A DNA stretch of 64,000 nucleotides from Paenilisteria riparia FSL S10-1204. GTDB taxonomy: Bacteria; Bacillota; Bacilli; Lactobacillales; Listeriaceae. The notes beneath the pieces were generated by a model. It did not search any database and was not told the DNA's origin. It was given only the letters and a program-made list of their open reading frames with translations. Both the position numbers and the translations under genes were made by a program. Where the stretch lies: assembly GCF_000525995.1 (NCBI RefSeq), contig NZ_AODL01000007.1, positions 379,252-443,251 on the forward strand, given 5' to 3'. Within the stretch, counting starts at the first letter, position 1, and each line of letters begins with the position of its first letter. Below are positions 41,968 through 52,153 of this stretch, one piece after another.

Positions 41968-42696
41968 CATATTTGATGCCTATTATACGTCTTCTTCGCC
42001 ATCGCTTCCAGCAAGAATAAAACCGGAATTTGCGTCGTAATATTCGTTTCATGAATCATTTCCTGCGTGACATAATACGGAATATTAATATCCGACAAGC
42101 CCGCCAATGTATTTTTGCTTGAGTTTGTAATACTAATGATCTTGCTACCATACTGCTTCATGTTCTGCGCCTGAATAATGACCTGCGGCGTCTCACCCGA
42201 AACCGACAAAATAACCATCACCGCATTATCAAATTGCTGCGCCGCGTTCGGATAAAACGGGTCCTTAATATAAAACGTCCGCTTCTGCAAATTCGAAAAA
42301 AAAGCGCGACCCATACTCCGCCAAAATACCCGACGTCCCAATTCCCACAAACACGACCAGCTGCGCGTCATCAATCACATCCACAGCCTTATCGAGAATC
42401 TCATCATAGTCCCGACGCAACGTCCGTTCAAAAAACTCCTCCAAAACCTCAATCGTATCCGCCGTCTTCTTCTTGCCCTTTTCCTTAGAAGCCTGTTTCA
42501 GCTGCACCTTAAACTCCGAAAACCCGTCATACCCCAGTTTCCTCGTAAACCTCACAATCGAAGCCGCCGACACATGCGTCTCATCCGCCAACTCCCGCAC
42601 CCGCATATACATTACCTTTTCAGGATTATCCATTATGTATCGATATAAATGCAATTCCGTCTCCGTAAACTTACTCACCACTTCATAAGGAAACAT
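41967..42696 (-). CDS. RpiR-family regulator, frameshifted
   Basis: A helix-turn-helix RpiR regulator of the beta-glucoside cluster. The N-terminal part (MRVRELADETHVSAASIVRF, about 28-47) is the DNA-binding domain, and the SIS domain begins at VVFVGIGTSGILAEYGSRF. The frame breaks at the A8 run 42296-42303 (T8 on the coding strand). Removing one base joins it to SNLQKRTFYIKDPFYPNAAQ and the remaining SIS domain (VMVILSVSGETPQVIIQAQ), giving about 242 residues. It is convergent with the ROK gene. Confidence 0.87.
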
Positions 42697-42838
42697 TCAC
42701 AACTCATCCTTTCAAAAAATATTCACCCATACAACCATTGCGACCAAACATTTCTACAGATACTATAAATTGAGTATACGTTAACTCCATGTTTTTTTAC
42801 AGTTTAAATATTATCCGTCAAAATTGTCAAGGTGAATT

Positions 42839-42852
42839 ATTTCCCGGGAAAT
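42839..42852. promoter_or_regulatory. Noc-binding site (NBS)
   Basis: ATTTCCCGGGAAAT is a perfect match to the 14-bp nucleoid-occlusion protein site known from B. subtilis. It lies in the gap before the NUDIX gene stop. Confidence 0.85.
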
Positions 42853-42856
42853 AAAC

Positions 42857-43465
42857 TCACAATATTCCCCGAAGCTCCATCGCGTCAATCAATTTCCCAT
42901 AATAATTATTCTCTTCCAACGTAAACTGGCGCATGCCAACCATCTCATCCACAGGTTCTTCCACACCCAATTTAAATCCACGAACACGCAACGCATCCGC
43001 TTCCCCTTTAAAGAAAGCCCGAAATTCCTGCAAATTAGCCGTCACCATTCCGCCTACTTCTTCCTCTTGCAAATCAAAATCAGCCAAAGTTCCCGCAAAC
43101 TTATACAAAAATACATGGCAAAACTCGCGATCCACAAAGCCAGCCGTCACATAACTCGTGGCAATCACGCCAAGCGGCACCAAATCATCAAAAGTAACCG
43201 CAACACCTAACTCCTCTTTTACCTCACGAATCCCGTCCAGCACCGTCTCATCCTGCGTCAAATGCCCCGCTGCCGTTATATCATAAAGCCCCGCAAAGTC
43301 CTTCTTCTTGTCGCTGCGATATTGAATAAAAATCTCCGTCAAATCCTCCGAAACAAACCAACAATGAAATGTTTCGTGCCACAAACCCTTATGATGCACA
43401 TCGTCGCGGCTCGCCGTCCCAATTTGCTGATGCTCCACATTGAAAATCTTTAGTTTCTCCACCAT
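42857..43465 (-). CDS. NUDIX hydrolase
   Basis: A 202-residue NUDIX protein. The box reads GHLTQDETVLDGIREVKEELGV, with the metal-binding Glu residues intact. The overall pattern (N-terminal FNVEHQQIGTASRDDVHHKGLWHETFHCW) resembles the YfcD/isopentenyl-isomerase-like NUDIX subgroup that hydrolyses small nucleotide or phosphate substrates. The substrate is unknown. GAAGGAGGA precedes the ATG. It is probably monocistronic. Confidence 0.88.
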   Translation of the reverse strand: MVEKLKIFNVEHQQIGTASRDDVHHKGLWHETFHCWFVSEDLTEIFIQYRSDKKKDFAGLYDITAAGHLTQDETVLDGIREVKEELGVAVTFDDLVPLGVIATSYVTAGFVDREFCHVFLYKFAGTLADFDLQEEEVGGMVTANLQEFRAFFKGEADALRVRGFKLGVEEPVDEMVGMRQFTLEENNYYGKLIDAMELRGIL

Positions 43466-43546
43466 TCTAAGTTCCTCCTTCTATTTCTAAAAAAACTCCG
43501 CGCCTAACAAAAGATGCTGTCCATCACAGAACAGCACCCAATTCCC

Positions 43547-44206
43547 TTATAAATTCGGGATATTTTTCTTTTTCTTCAAGTAGAAACGTAGCGCAAGAAT
43601 CACTGCACCCGCAATAACAGTTGGATACGGATCTAGAGCAATATTCCATTTCGCCGGAACAATCACTTGCACAACCGTCATAATCGTCATCCAAACCAGA
43701 ATAACAACCATCGCTATCACAAGATACTTCCACGTTCCACCCTTTTCGCCTTGGCGCATAGCACCAGCATACTTACGCAATACCATCATGGCCGCACCAC
43801 CGACAAGGAATGTAACGAACAACACTGCCAAGCCAAGCGTTTGCCCTTGGAAAATCGCGCTCACACCACTAATTAGCATCATCGCACCAAGTACGAGCAA
43901 ACCGCCATCTAACGCAATCCACCACTTACCAGCCGTTTCACCAACTGGCGCAGCCTTCACTGTCAAAGCTTTTACATATTCTGTAGGCGTCACATCGAAT
44001 AATTTCCGAGCTGTCACACCTTGTTTCTGATTCTCAAGTATTTTCTCCGTCATTTCATAAATCATATTCGCCTGCTGTTCCTCACCATACTGTCCCAACT
44101 CACGAAGATGCTTCTCAACTTCTTGCACATATTGCAAATTGCGCTTCGTCAAATCTGACTTCATCTCGTCAATTTGCGGCTTCACTGTTTCTGCTTCTGT
44201 TGTCAC
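43547..44206 (-). CDS. DUF1129 family membrane protein
   Basis: 219 residues: a soluble helical N-terminus (about 1-95, LTKRNLQYVQEVEKHLRELG) and four to five membrane helices (LDGGLLVLGAMMLISGVSA; LGLAVLFVTFLVGGAAMMV; YLVIAMVVILVWMTIMTVV), ending in a basic KKKKN tail. It matches the DUF1129 pattern found next to ABC transporters in Listeria. It starts at GTG with GGGAGGA. Function unknown; it may accompany the ABC transporter encoded upstream. Confidence 0.8.
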   Translation of the reverse strand: MTTEAETVKPQIDEMKSDLTKRNLQYVQEVEKHLRELGQYGEEQQANMIYEMTEKILENQKQGVTARKLFDVTPTEYVKALTVKAAPVGETAGKWWIALDGGLLVLGAMMLISGVSAIFQGQTLGLAVLFVTFLVGGAAMMVLRKYAGAMRQGEKGGTWKYLVIAMVVILVWMTIMTVVQVIVPAKWNIALDPYPTVIAGAVILALRFYLKKKKNIPNL

Positions 44207-44276
44207 CGATTAAATCCTCCCTCAAACATACTTATCTCCATTATAACCTAATTAAGCACCGAGAAGAAGCATAAAT

Positions 44277-45371
44277 TTACAAACGCTTTACAAAAATAAA
44301 TCGCGCCCCATTCCAAATACAAATCCCCGTTACCATAATAAAAATTGCGATAAATAACAAGAATCCCAGCAAATCGGACAATTTCGCAAATGTTTGAATC
44401 ATATCCGCCACCAACATCCCGACAATCAAACTACCGATAATCAGCATCCAGAAACGCATTTTCGGATACACAAACAACCGTCCATTCGTCTCCAGTGATT
44501 CCCGCACAACCGCCCATAAGCCAACTAAAACCAATCCACACAAAATCAACAATTGAAAAACTAGTGGCACATAAGCAGATCGAACAAACCCAAACGGCTC
44601 AAACACGCGGAAATAATCACTCCAGTAACTAAGTTGACCCGTCTTCCCATCATATAAATACTGATGCACATTCATCGCAAACTGCAAAACCGCGCTTGGC
44701 AACAAAAACGCACCGATTGTCAATAAAATCCCGCCGAGCGCCGTTCCACTCAAATACCCCGCCACAACTGGTACTAAAAACAAAATCAAATATGCCAGCC
44801 ACGAACCCAAAATATCCATCCATAATTTTTGCAGGTCGAAATCAACGAACTCCGCTGGAACTTGCGTTACGAAATACAGCAAACCTAGTCCTAAACTCAC
44901 GAAATAGCCCACCGTAATCACAAGACCCCCAAGCAACACCTTCACACCCAAAATGGCCTTTTTCGAATACGGCAACAGCGCCGTAAAATTATTCGCTCGC
45001 GTATAGCGCTCCAAAATCACCAAACAAGCCCCTAAAACCACCGAAAAAATCAAAGTCAGCGTAAATGGAACACCAACTGTAAAGCCAAGAAAGAAATATG
45101 TATACTGATCCTTATGTGCTAGTTTCGTCTCATACGCCAAATAGCGCACTGTCAAATCATCCCTAATCTCCTTATCCGTCATCGCAAAATCCGCATCCAC
45201 CTTTTGCGAATCTAGGAACTCCGCCGAATGGTAATACGCATTGCTTTCCTTCCAACTATTAGCCTCATTCACAAACCCAACCATAAAAGCCAATAAAAAC
45301 ACTAAAAGAACACACGGAACCATCCAACGAATTCCGCGCCATTCCTTATACCAAAGCCCCTTTTCTCGCAT
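44277..45371 (-). CDS. ABC transporter permease (Ytr-like), second subunit
   Basis: 364 residues with an N-terminal helix after LWYKEWRGIRWMVP, a large extracytoplasmic loop, then six to seven membrane helices. It is a paralogue of the 45382-46485 product (same KE-RxxRW start and ERYTR-NF-LxPF-K motif). I start at ATG 45371 (AGGAGGGA 4 nt upstream) instead of 45419. With its paralogue and the ATPase at 46487 it forms a three-gene transporter resembling YtrBCD of B. subtilis, which responds to cell-wall stress. No GntR regulator (YtrA) is present. Confidence 0.85.
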   Translation of the reverse strand: MREKGLWYKEWRGIRWMVPCVLLVFLLAFMVGFVNEANSWKESNAYYHSAEFLDSQKVDADFAMTDKEIRDDLTVRYLAYETKLAHKDQYTYFFLGFTVGVPFTLTLIFSVVLGACLVILERYTRANNFTALLPYSKKAILGVKVLLGGLVITVGYFVSLGLGLLYFVTQVPAEFVDFDLQKLWMDILGSWLAYLILFLVPVVAGYLSGTALGGILLTIGAFLLPSAVLQFAMNVHQYLYDGKTGQLSYWSDYFRVFEPFGFVRSAYVPLVFQLLILCGLVLVGLWAVVRESLETNGRLFVYPKMRFWMLIIGSLIVGMLVADMIQTFAKLSDLLGFLLFIAIFIMVTGICIWNGARFIFVKRL

Positions 45372-45381
45372 GAAGTCCCTC

Positions 45382-46485
45382 CTATTTTCGCATCCAAGCA
45401 TTTCGATACAACACCGCATAACACACTGCTAAACATCCTAAGAACGCAATAACACTAAATATGGACAGTTCTGTAAGCGTTAATGCATTCGTCGAGTCAT
45501 ATCTTCCATTCACCCAGAAATTAATCAATAAAATCGCGCCGCCAAAAGATATCAACAATGCACTCGGAATTCGCATATACGGAAAAACGAAAATCTTCCC
45601 GTTACTCTCTACCGAGTACCTATGATAGAAAAAGATAGCGCCGACAATCAACAATCCAATCAGAATCATCTGCACCACAAACGGCCCATACTCAAAATCA
45701 CTATTCCCAAAAATAATAAAAACATTCATATAAGACGTCCAATTCGCCAATTTCGATATATCAATATTCGGATTCACTGTCTGCATAAATACCATCCAAG
45801 TCGTATAAACATAACTAGGCATAATCGCGATAACGCCAATCGCAACAACGGTTGACAACAATTCTCCCATAACAGTTCCAAGAAACACAGCAAATAGAAA
45901 AATCAGCAAAAACGTCCCTAAATTCCCAATCAAGCCTAAATAAACCTTTTTCGTATCTAAATCGATATATTCGCTCGGAATAACGCTAAACATATGCCTC
46001 AATCCAAGCCACAAGCTAATACCATACGACACAATAATACCAAGCGCACCTAATAAGATTTTTGTACCAATAATATGCACTCGTTTAAAAGGAGTCACCA
46101 ATGTAAAATGATCTTTTCGCGTATAGCGCTCCCAAGCAACCACCGCTAAACCAAGTAATGCAACCAGAACACTAAGCGCAAAATAAGACTGTGACATCGT
46201 ATACTGCGTCTGATAATGTTCCCCCGGAAAACCAGTAGTAAAATAATTCAACGTTAAACTTTGCTTCACATCCTCCGGTTTCAGTTTAACATCATCAGCA
46301 CTTTGCTCCTGGTCTTTGCTAAAACTATCCGACTGAAAATAATTATATTGCTCTTCCCATATGCGCGTATCTGAATATAATCCCCCGGTTTGCGCATACA
46401 AAAACATGGCCATCAGCACTAACAATACCCAACGTACACTACGAAACTCCTTCAACCAAATATGCTTATTAAACAACACTCTCAC
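45382..46485 (-). CDS. ABC transporter permease (Ytr-like), first subunit
   Basis: 367 residues with a membrane anchor near the N-terminus (WVLLVLMAMFLYAQTGG), an external domain, and about seven further helices. The GTG at 46485 follows the ATPase stop by 1 nt but has a poor ribosome site. A TTG three codons later (46476) has AGGTGA in good position and aligns with the start of the paralogous permease, so it may be the true start. It forms a heterodimer with the 44277-45371 product by inference. Confidence 0.85.
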   Translation of the reverse strand: MRVLFNKHIWLKEFRSVRWVLLVLMAMFLYAQTGGLYSDTRIWEEQYNYFQSDSFSKDQEQSADDVKLKPEDVKQSLTLNYFTTGFPGEHYQTQYTMSQSYFALSVLVALLGLAVVAWERYTRKDHFTLVTPFKRVHIIGTKILLGALGIIVSYGISLWLGLRHMFSVIPSEYIDLDTKKVYLGLIGNLGTFLLIFLFAVFLGTVMGELLSTVVAIGVIAIMPSYVYTTWMVFMQTVNPNIDISKLANWTSYMNVFIIFGNSDFEYGPFVVQMILIGLLIVGAIFFYHRYSVESNGKIFVFPYMRIPSALLISFGGAILLINFWVNGRYDSTNALTLTELSIFSVIAFLGCLAVCYAVLYRNAWMRK

Positions 46486-46486
46486 C

Positions 46487-47374
46487 TCATATCTCGTAGT
46501 AATCTACCTTGTCGTCTGCTAATCGAACCCTGAAAATATCCTCAATCGTAATCGCCATCTCCTGATAAAGAATCGGCTCTTCCGCTTTCAATTTATTCAC
46601 AAACTCATCCGCCTGACTGGTTATTAACAATGTGAAAATCCGTCCATCTCGACTTAACAATTGTGATTCTTGTTTCACAAACGGTGGAACACGCTTCGTT
46701 TTAAATGCAACTTGTATTTTTAAAGCCGTATCTCGCAATGTTTCCAAATAATAATCCAGTTCAATCTTCGTGCCTTTCAAAACCACAACCCGATCCGCCA
46801 CCATTTCCAATTCATCCAACCGATGCGATGCAATCAATACGCTCGTATGTCGCTCTACCACAGTCTCCAAAATAAACTGCAACAATTGCTTCTTCACAAT
46901 GACATCCAGCCCTTCCATCGGCTCATCCAAAAGCAAATAACGAACATCCAAAGCAAACGCCAAAATCATGAAAAATAACGCTTTCCGACCTTTCGAAAAA
47001 GTAAGCACCTTCACATTTTTTGGCAATTCAAAACGCTCCATCAAACTATCAAAAAAAGCTTCATCAAAAGTGGCATACACATTTTTGTATATTTTCACGA
47101 CCGATTTCACACTATATGGATTAAAATAGTTCATATTGTCTTGAAGAAAGAAAATATGCTTCTTCAGCGCCGGGTTCTTGCGTAAGTCAGCACCATCCAT
47201 AAGTACCCGTCCCTCGTCCGCCAGATAGAGCCCTGCAATTAGCGAAAACAGCGTCGTCTTCCCCACACCATTTCGGCCAATCAAAGCTGTAATCTCACCA
47301 GGCTTCAACTCAAGCGTAATATTCTCCAAAACAAGATTTCCCTCAATTTTCTTTGACACATTCTCAATTATCAT
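46487..47374 (-). CDS. ABC transporter ATP-binding protein (Ytr-like)
   Basis: 295 residues. Walker A is GRNGVGKTT (about 37-45) and Walker B is YLLLDEPMEGLD. The usual LSGGQ signature is degenerate (LTFSKGRKALFFMI), as in the YtrB/YxlF-type ATPases that pair with large-loop permeases. H-loop ASHRLDELE. A C-terminal ~80-residue extension follows. It is first in the three-gene operon; GGAGGA precedes the start. The substrate is unknown; antimicrobial-peptide or wall-precursor transport is suggested by family only. Confidence 0.9.
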   Translation of the reverse strand: MIIENVSKKIEGNLVLENITLELKPGEITALIGRNGVGKTTLFSLIAGLYLADEGRVLMDGADLRKNPALKKHIFFLQDNMNYFNPYSVKSVVKIYKNVYATFDEAFFDSLMERFELPKNVKVLTFSKGRKALFFMILAFALDVRYLLLDEPMEGLDVIVKKQLLQFILETVVERHTSVLIASHRLDELEMVADRVVVLKGTKIELDYYLETLRDTALKIQVAFKTKRVPPFVKQESQLLSRDGRIFTLLITSQADEFVNKLKAEEPILYQEMAITIEDIFRVRLADDKVDYYEI

Positions 47375-47741
47375 TCACGTATTCCTCCAAACACAAATAG
47401 TGCTCCCTTGGTCGCGCCTGCAACTCTTACTCTTCAATAAATAACCCACTTGCATTCCTAACCCCATCAAAATAATATATGCACTTCGCTTAATTTATGT
47501 TCTTCAAATAGCATTAGACCATCGCCCTCATCTTGTTTAATTCGACAATACCTACCTCATATTACCTATTATAACGGACGTCCCACATGAAAGTAAAGAA
47601 TCACATTACAAACATTTCGTTTTTGTTTCAAAAAAAATTTCTAATGAAATATACATATTCCAAAACCCTTTTCTATACTATTGACCTTAATTATTGTAAG
47701 ATAAGTCTATGTTACAAATAGGACTACAAGAAGGTGAAACC
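47375..47741. other. AT-rich divergent intergenic region
   Basis: Lies between the divergent ABC operon and gshF. No ORF, hairpin or known RNA stands out. A TTGACC box near 47684 may be part of the gshF promoter, but no good -10 partner at 17 nt was found. Confidence 0.4.
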
Positions 47742-50067
47742 ATGTTATGTAAAAATAACAACTTGATAACAATAATAGAAGAAAATAACGAGCTTAAAAA
47801 AATGCTGTTCGATGGTAATTTCGGGCTTGAAAAAGAAAACGTGCGTGTAGATAAGAACGGGAACTTAGCTTTGACACCACATCCTCCCATTTTTGGCTTA
47901 AAAGAAGAAAATCCATACATCAAAACCGATTTCTCAGAAAGTCAAATTGAAATGATTACTCCCGTCAGCAACTCTGTCGATGCCGTGTACAATTCCTTGG
48001 AAAACCTGCAAAACATCGTATCTGACCGGGTTCGCGATGAATATTTATGGCCCAACAGTAACCCGCCAATGCTTCCCGATGAAGAGGATATCCCTATTGC
48101 AGTTTACCAAGACCCTCAATCAGCCAGCAGACTATATCGTGAACACCTTGCCCGCGAATACGGAAAGAAAATTCAACTATTTTCAGGCATTCACTATAAC
48201 TTCTCATTCTCTGATGAGTTGCTAGAAGCGTTACGCGTTGAACTTGATTGTAAATCGTCTCTTCAAGAATTCAAAAATCAGATTTATCTTAAAGTGGCAA
48301 AGTTTTTCATGCAAAATCGCTGGTTCTTACTTTATTTAACTGGAGCAAGCCCACTTTATTTACCGGGTTTTTTAAACAGCCCCGCAGCCAACGAAGTTTC
48401 ACGTGAAACATCTGACTTAGCTTTGAAAAACGGCATTTCTCTGCGCAATAGCCACGTTGGTTATAAAAATAAAGCGTCTCTTCATGTTAATTATGAAAGC
48501 TTCGAGCAATATATAGCAAGCATTCAAACATGGATTGACAGCGGCAAAATCGACAGCATGCGCGAATTATACAACCCAATTCGACTTAAGAATTCACACA
48601 CTGATCAATCACTTGCAGGTCTCGCTGAAGCTGGTGTCGAATACATCGAAATCCGTTCATTCGATTTAAACCCGTTTGATCCGAACGGTATCACAAAAGA
48701 AATGCTTCACTTCACACAACTCTTGCTCATCACCGGTCTTTTAAATGATAGCAAACCATTTGATAAAACACATCAAGAACAATCCGACTTAAACGAAGAT
48801 CAAATCGCCATAGACGGCCTTACAAAGCCTAATATATACGTCGATGGCACGGAAATTAGTTTTGACGAAGCAGCTAATAAATTACTTACTTCCATGGAAA
48901 AAGTAGCAACCTTAACGCAAAACGGCACACTTCTGCACTTGTTAGCAGAACAACGAGACATTGCCCAGCATCCCGACAAAACAATCGCGGCCCAAATACT
49001 AGCAAATAGCGCAGGCTACGTCCCTTTCCACATGCAACAAGCAAAGGCCTATTTAGATGGAAGTTTACAAAATGCCTACAAGCTCATCGGCTACGAAGAT
49101 ATGGAACTTTCCACACAAATCGTTCTAAAGTCAGCAGTCACGAAAGGCCTTGCAATCGATATTCTTGATCGCGCCGAGAATTTCTTCCGACTGCAGAAAA
49201 AAAAACCATGTGGAATATATCAAACAAGCCACAAAAACATCGCGCGACAGCTACATCAGCGCTTTAATTATGGAAAACAAAGTCGTAACCAAAGAAATTC
49301 TAGCTGAAAATGGCATCGCAGTTCCACGCGGACAAGACTTCTCTGATATAGCAGCTGCCCGTAATAGTTTCGCGAAATTCGCAGACCAAGCTATCGTAGT
49401 GAAGCCGAAATCAACCAACTTCGGACTTGGAATCAGCATTTTCAAAGACGCCTACACCAAGGAAAACTTCGAAGAGGCTCTAAAAATTGCTTTTAGCTAT
49501 GATTCTTCTATTATTATTGAAACTTACATCCCTGGCGACGAATACCGCTTCCTCGTAATCGATGGAAAAATTGCTGGTATCTTAAAACGTGTCCCAGCAA
49601 ACGTAACTGGCGATGGCGTTCATACCATTTCAGAACTAATCGATGAAAAAAACCTTGACCCATTACGCGGTACAGACCATCTTAAACCACTCGAAAAAAT
49701 TCTAAAAGGCCCAGAAGAAACACTGATGCTTTCGATGCAAGGCTATGAAATGTCTGATATTCCAGCAAAAGGCCAGCTCGTTTACCTTCGTGAGAATTCG
49801 AATATTAGTACTGGTGGTGATAGTATAGACGTAACAGACAAAATCCACCCCTACTATCAAGAACTAGCCATTAAAGCCGCGAAGGTTGTAGACTCCAACA
49901 TTTGTGGCGTCGATATCATTGTTTCACGTGAAACAATCCCTGAAGGACCACATGCGATTATTGAACTTAACTTTAATCCTGCGATTCAAATTCACTCCTT
50001 CCCTTACCAAGGAGAAAATCGCCGCATTGGTGATATTATTATAGACTTTCTTTTCAATATCAAATAG
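47742..50067 (+). CDS. gshF: Bifunctional glutamate-cysteine ligase / glutathione synthetase, frameshifted
   Basis: GshF makes glutathione in two steps in one protein. The N-terminal half is a gamma-glutamylcysteine ligase (FGLEKENVRV; KTDFSESQIEMITPV; GIHYNFSFSD) and the C-terminal third is an ATP-grasp domain (AIVVKPKSTNFGLGISIF; ETYIPGDEYRFLVIDGK; AIIELNFNPAIQIHSFPYQG). The frame breaks at an A9 run (49197-49205): one A too many turns KKNHVEYIKQATKTSRDS into a stop-bound frame. The corrected product is about 774 residues, the normal size. I use the ATG at 47742 (AGAAGGTGA upstream), not 47709. Two parS sites lie inside the gene. Confidence 0.93.
48395..48410. promoter_or_regulatory. parS site inside gshF
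   Basis: AGTTTCACGTGAAACA, one mismatch from the 16-bp consensus, perfect over the 14-bp core. It encodes VSRET in gshF. Confidence 0.88.
49920..49935. promoter_or_regulatory. parS site inside gshF
   Basis: Perfect TGTTTCACGTGAAACA. It again encodes VSRET, 1.5 kb from the previous site. Confidence 0.95.
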
Positions 50068-50075
50068 TTACCAAA

Positions 50076-50119
50076 AAACAGGCTACCGTACCAACATTTG
50101 TTGATATAGTAGCCTGTTT
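50076..50119. terminator. Bidirectional terminator between gshF and ychF
   Basis: AAACAGGCTAC and GTAGCCTGTTT form an 11-bp perfect stem between the convergent genes, flanked by A and T runs. Confidence 0.85.
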
Positions 50120-50124
50120 CTGTA

Positions 50125-51228
50125 TTATACGTTGAATAGGAAATGAACGACATCTCCATCTTTCATCACGTACTCTTTTCCTTCTGAGCGTAATCTTCCT
50201 GCTACTTTTGCAGCTTGTTCAGAACCATGCTCTAACAAATCATCATATGAAACTACTTCGGCACGAATAAATCCACGTTCGAAATCAGTATGAATGACTC
50301 CCGCACACGCTGGTGCCTTCATACCATTGCGGAATGTCCAAGCACGAACTTCTTGAACGCCTGCTGTGAAATACGTAGACAGGCCTAATAAAGAATATGC
50401 CGCGCGAATCAATTGATCCAAACCAGACTCTTCAATGCCTAGCGCCTCTAAGAATTCTGCTTTGTCTTCCTCATCCAACTCAGCAATTTCTTCTTCCGCA
50501 CGTGCACAAATCACAATGACCTCTGAACCTTCATCAGCGGCCAATTCGCGCACTTGCTGTACGTATTTATTGTTATCTGGATCACCAACTTCATCTTCAC
50601 TCACATTGGCAACATACAAAACTGGTTTGCGCGTCAGTAAAAATAGTCCGCGTACAATTTTGTCCTCGTCTTCATTGAATTCTACAGAACGCGCTGGTTT
50701 GTCATTCTCTAGGCTTTCTTTCAATTTCACAAGAACATTGTATTCCGCAATCGCATCTTTATCTTTTTGTTTGGTCGCTAATTTCTCTACACGGCTAATA
50801 CGCTTATCCACCGTCTCTAAATCTGCTAAAATAAGTTCCAAATTGATAACCGCGATATCATCTAGTGGATCAATGCGCCCTTCCACATGCGTGATATTCT
50901 CATCTTCAAAACAACGTGTCACGTGACAAATCGCGTCCACTTGACGAATATGTGATAGGAATTGATTTCCAAGTCCTTCTCCTTTACTCGCGCCCTTCAC
51001 GATACCTGCAATATCCGTAAATTCAAACGTTGTAGGCACTGTTTTCTTAGGCTTCACAAGCTCCGTTAACTTATTTAAACGTGAATCTGGAACTTCAACA
51101 ACGCCCATATTCGGTTCAATTGTCGCGAACGGGTAGTTTGCTGCCTCTACTTTGGATTTTGTAATTGCGTTAAAAAGTGTTGATTTACCAACGTTTGGAA
51201 GACCAACGATACCTGCCGTTAATGCCAT
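50125..51228 (-). CDS. ychF: Ribosome-associated GTP/ATPase YchF (OLA1 family)
   Basis: A 367-residue Obg-family P-loop protein. G1 is GLPNVGKST (about 7-15), switch/G3 is FTDIAGIVKGASKGEGLGNQ, and the NKxD position is altered (YVANVSEDE) as in YchF, which prefers ATP. The C-terminal TGS domain carries VRAWTFRNGMKAPACAGVIH. It binds ribosomes and affects stress responses in other bacteria. Length and motifs are complete. Convergent with gshF as in Listeria. Confidence 0.97.
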   Translation of the reverse strand: MALTAGIVGLPNVGKSTLFNAITKSKVEAANYPFATIEPNMGVVEVPDSRLNKLTELVKPKKTVPTTFEFTDIAGIVKGASKGEGLGNQFLSHIRQVDAICHVTRCFEDENITHVEGRIDPLDDIAVINLELILADLETVDKRISRVEKLATKQKDKDAIAEYNVLVKLKESLENDKPARSVEFNEDEDKIVRGLFLLTRKPVLYVANVSEDEVGDPDNNKYVQQVRELAADEGSEVIVICARAEEEIAELDEEDKAEFLEALGIEESGLDQLIRAAYSLLGLSTYFTAGVQEVRAWTFRNGMKAPACAGVIHTDFERGFIRAEVVSYDDLLEHGSEQAAKVAGRLRSEGKEYVMKDGDVVHFLFNV

Positions 51229-51363
51229 TTAAATGAACTCCTTTGATCGAAAAGCGTCAACACTTTCCTCATTTTATTAAGACTAAATTTTGTCTACATC
51301 TCTATCTATTATAAAGGTTTTTCCAATAAAAAGACACAAGAATTTAACAAATGCCTAAAAACT

Positions 51364-52062
51364 TCACACTTTACTCCCAATATTATTGAGTTTGTTAATT
51401 TCTGTGTTCATACTTTCCATCATATCAATCGACAACTCGTCCATCACTTTCACTAAACGCTTCACTACTGTATTATAATTATTCAGTTCCTTCCTAAATC
51501 CTTTAGTATCTCCTACTAATAATTCATGCTCCATTGCACTTAAATACTTATTGCTATAATTGAACACACTCACAATCCCTTGCACCTGTTCCATATTAGC
51601 TGGGAAATAAATGCCCATTAATTCAATATCATGTATATACTTCTCTGTGTCATTACGATTTTCGATGAGTCGCTCTCGAATTTTCTCGCTTTCTAGTACC
51701 TGCCCAGTGTCTTTAATGAAGCTCATAATTTCCTCGTTTTTATAAATTGCAGTATTCAGCAGTCCATACGTCCGCTCGATTTTTTGAAAAAGCAGTTCTT
51801 TATATAGAAATTCTGCTTGGATTTCGCGTTCTTTGCGAGCATTTAGTTCAATTTCTTCACGTAATACACGATTTTGTTGCTTTGTTTCGCTAAATGCTAA
51901 CATAACAGCCCCAATAATTCCAAAAAAGGAGCCAATAAAGTTATACATGCCGTCAATTGTCAACTCATTGTCGATACTTTGCATCATCACGGGGATAATA
52001 ATAAATAGTAAGCCGATAATGATAATAATAATCATCAAAATATGATCTTTCATGAATCGCAT
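51364..52062 (-). CDS. Hypothetical membrane-anchored coiled-coil protein
   Basis: 232 residues from the ATG at 52062 (GGGGTG 6-9 nt upstream; a GTG at 52071 is possible). Two adjacent membrane helices at the N-terminus (ILMIIIIIIGLLFIIIPVM; FIGSFFGIIGAVMLAFSET) are followed by about 160 residues of charged helical cytoplasmic sequence with heptad-like spacing (REEIELNARKEREIQAEFLY). Family not recognised. Neighbours ychF and katA give no functional clue. Confidence 0.65.
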   Translation of the reverse strand: MRFMKDHILMIIIIIIGLLFIIIPVMMQSIDNELTIDGMYNFIGSFFGIIGAVMLAFSETKQQNRVLREEIELNARKEREIQAEFLYKELLFQKIERTYGLLNTAIYKNEEIMSFIKDTGQVLESEKIRERLIENRNDTEKYIHDIELMGIYFPANMEQVQGIVSVFNYSNKYLSAMEHELLVGDTKGFRKELNNYNTVVKRLVKVMDELSIDMMESMNTEINKLNNIGSKV

Positions 52063-52110
52063 CTGCCTCACCCCTTTGCCTTTGCTTCCCTATTCCCTAT
52101 CTTCCACACA

Positions 52111-52144
52111 AAAAAACCGATGAAGCGTACACCTCACCGGTTTT
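52111..52144 (-). terminator. Intrinsic terminator of katA
   Basis: On the minus strand AAAACCGGTGAGGT and CATCGGTTTTTT form a stem with a T-run, directly after the katA stop. Confidence 0.85.
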
Positions 52145-52153
52145 GATAATAGC

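Noticed and set aside
50435..50926. 163-codon plus-strand ORF antisense to ychF
   Set aside because: Serine-rich shadow of a certain, conserved gene.
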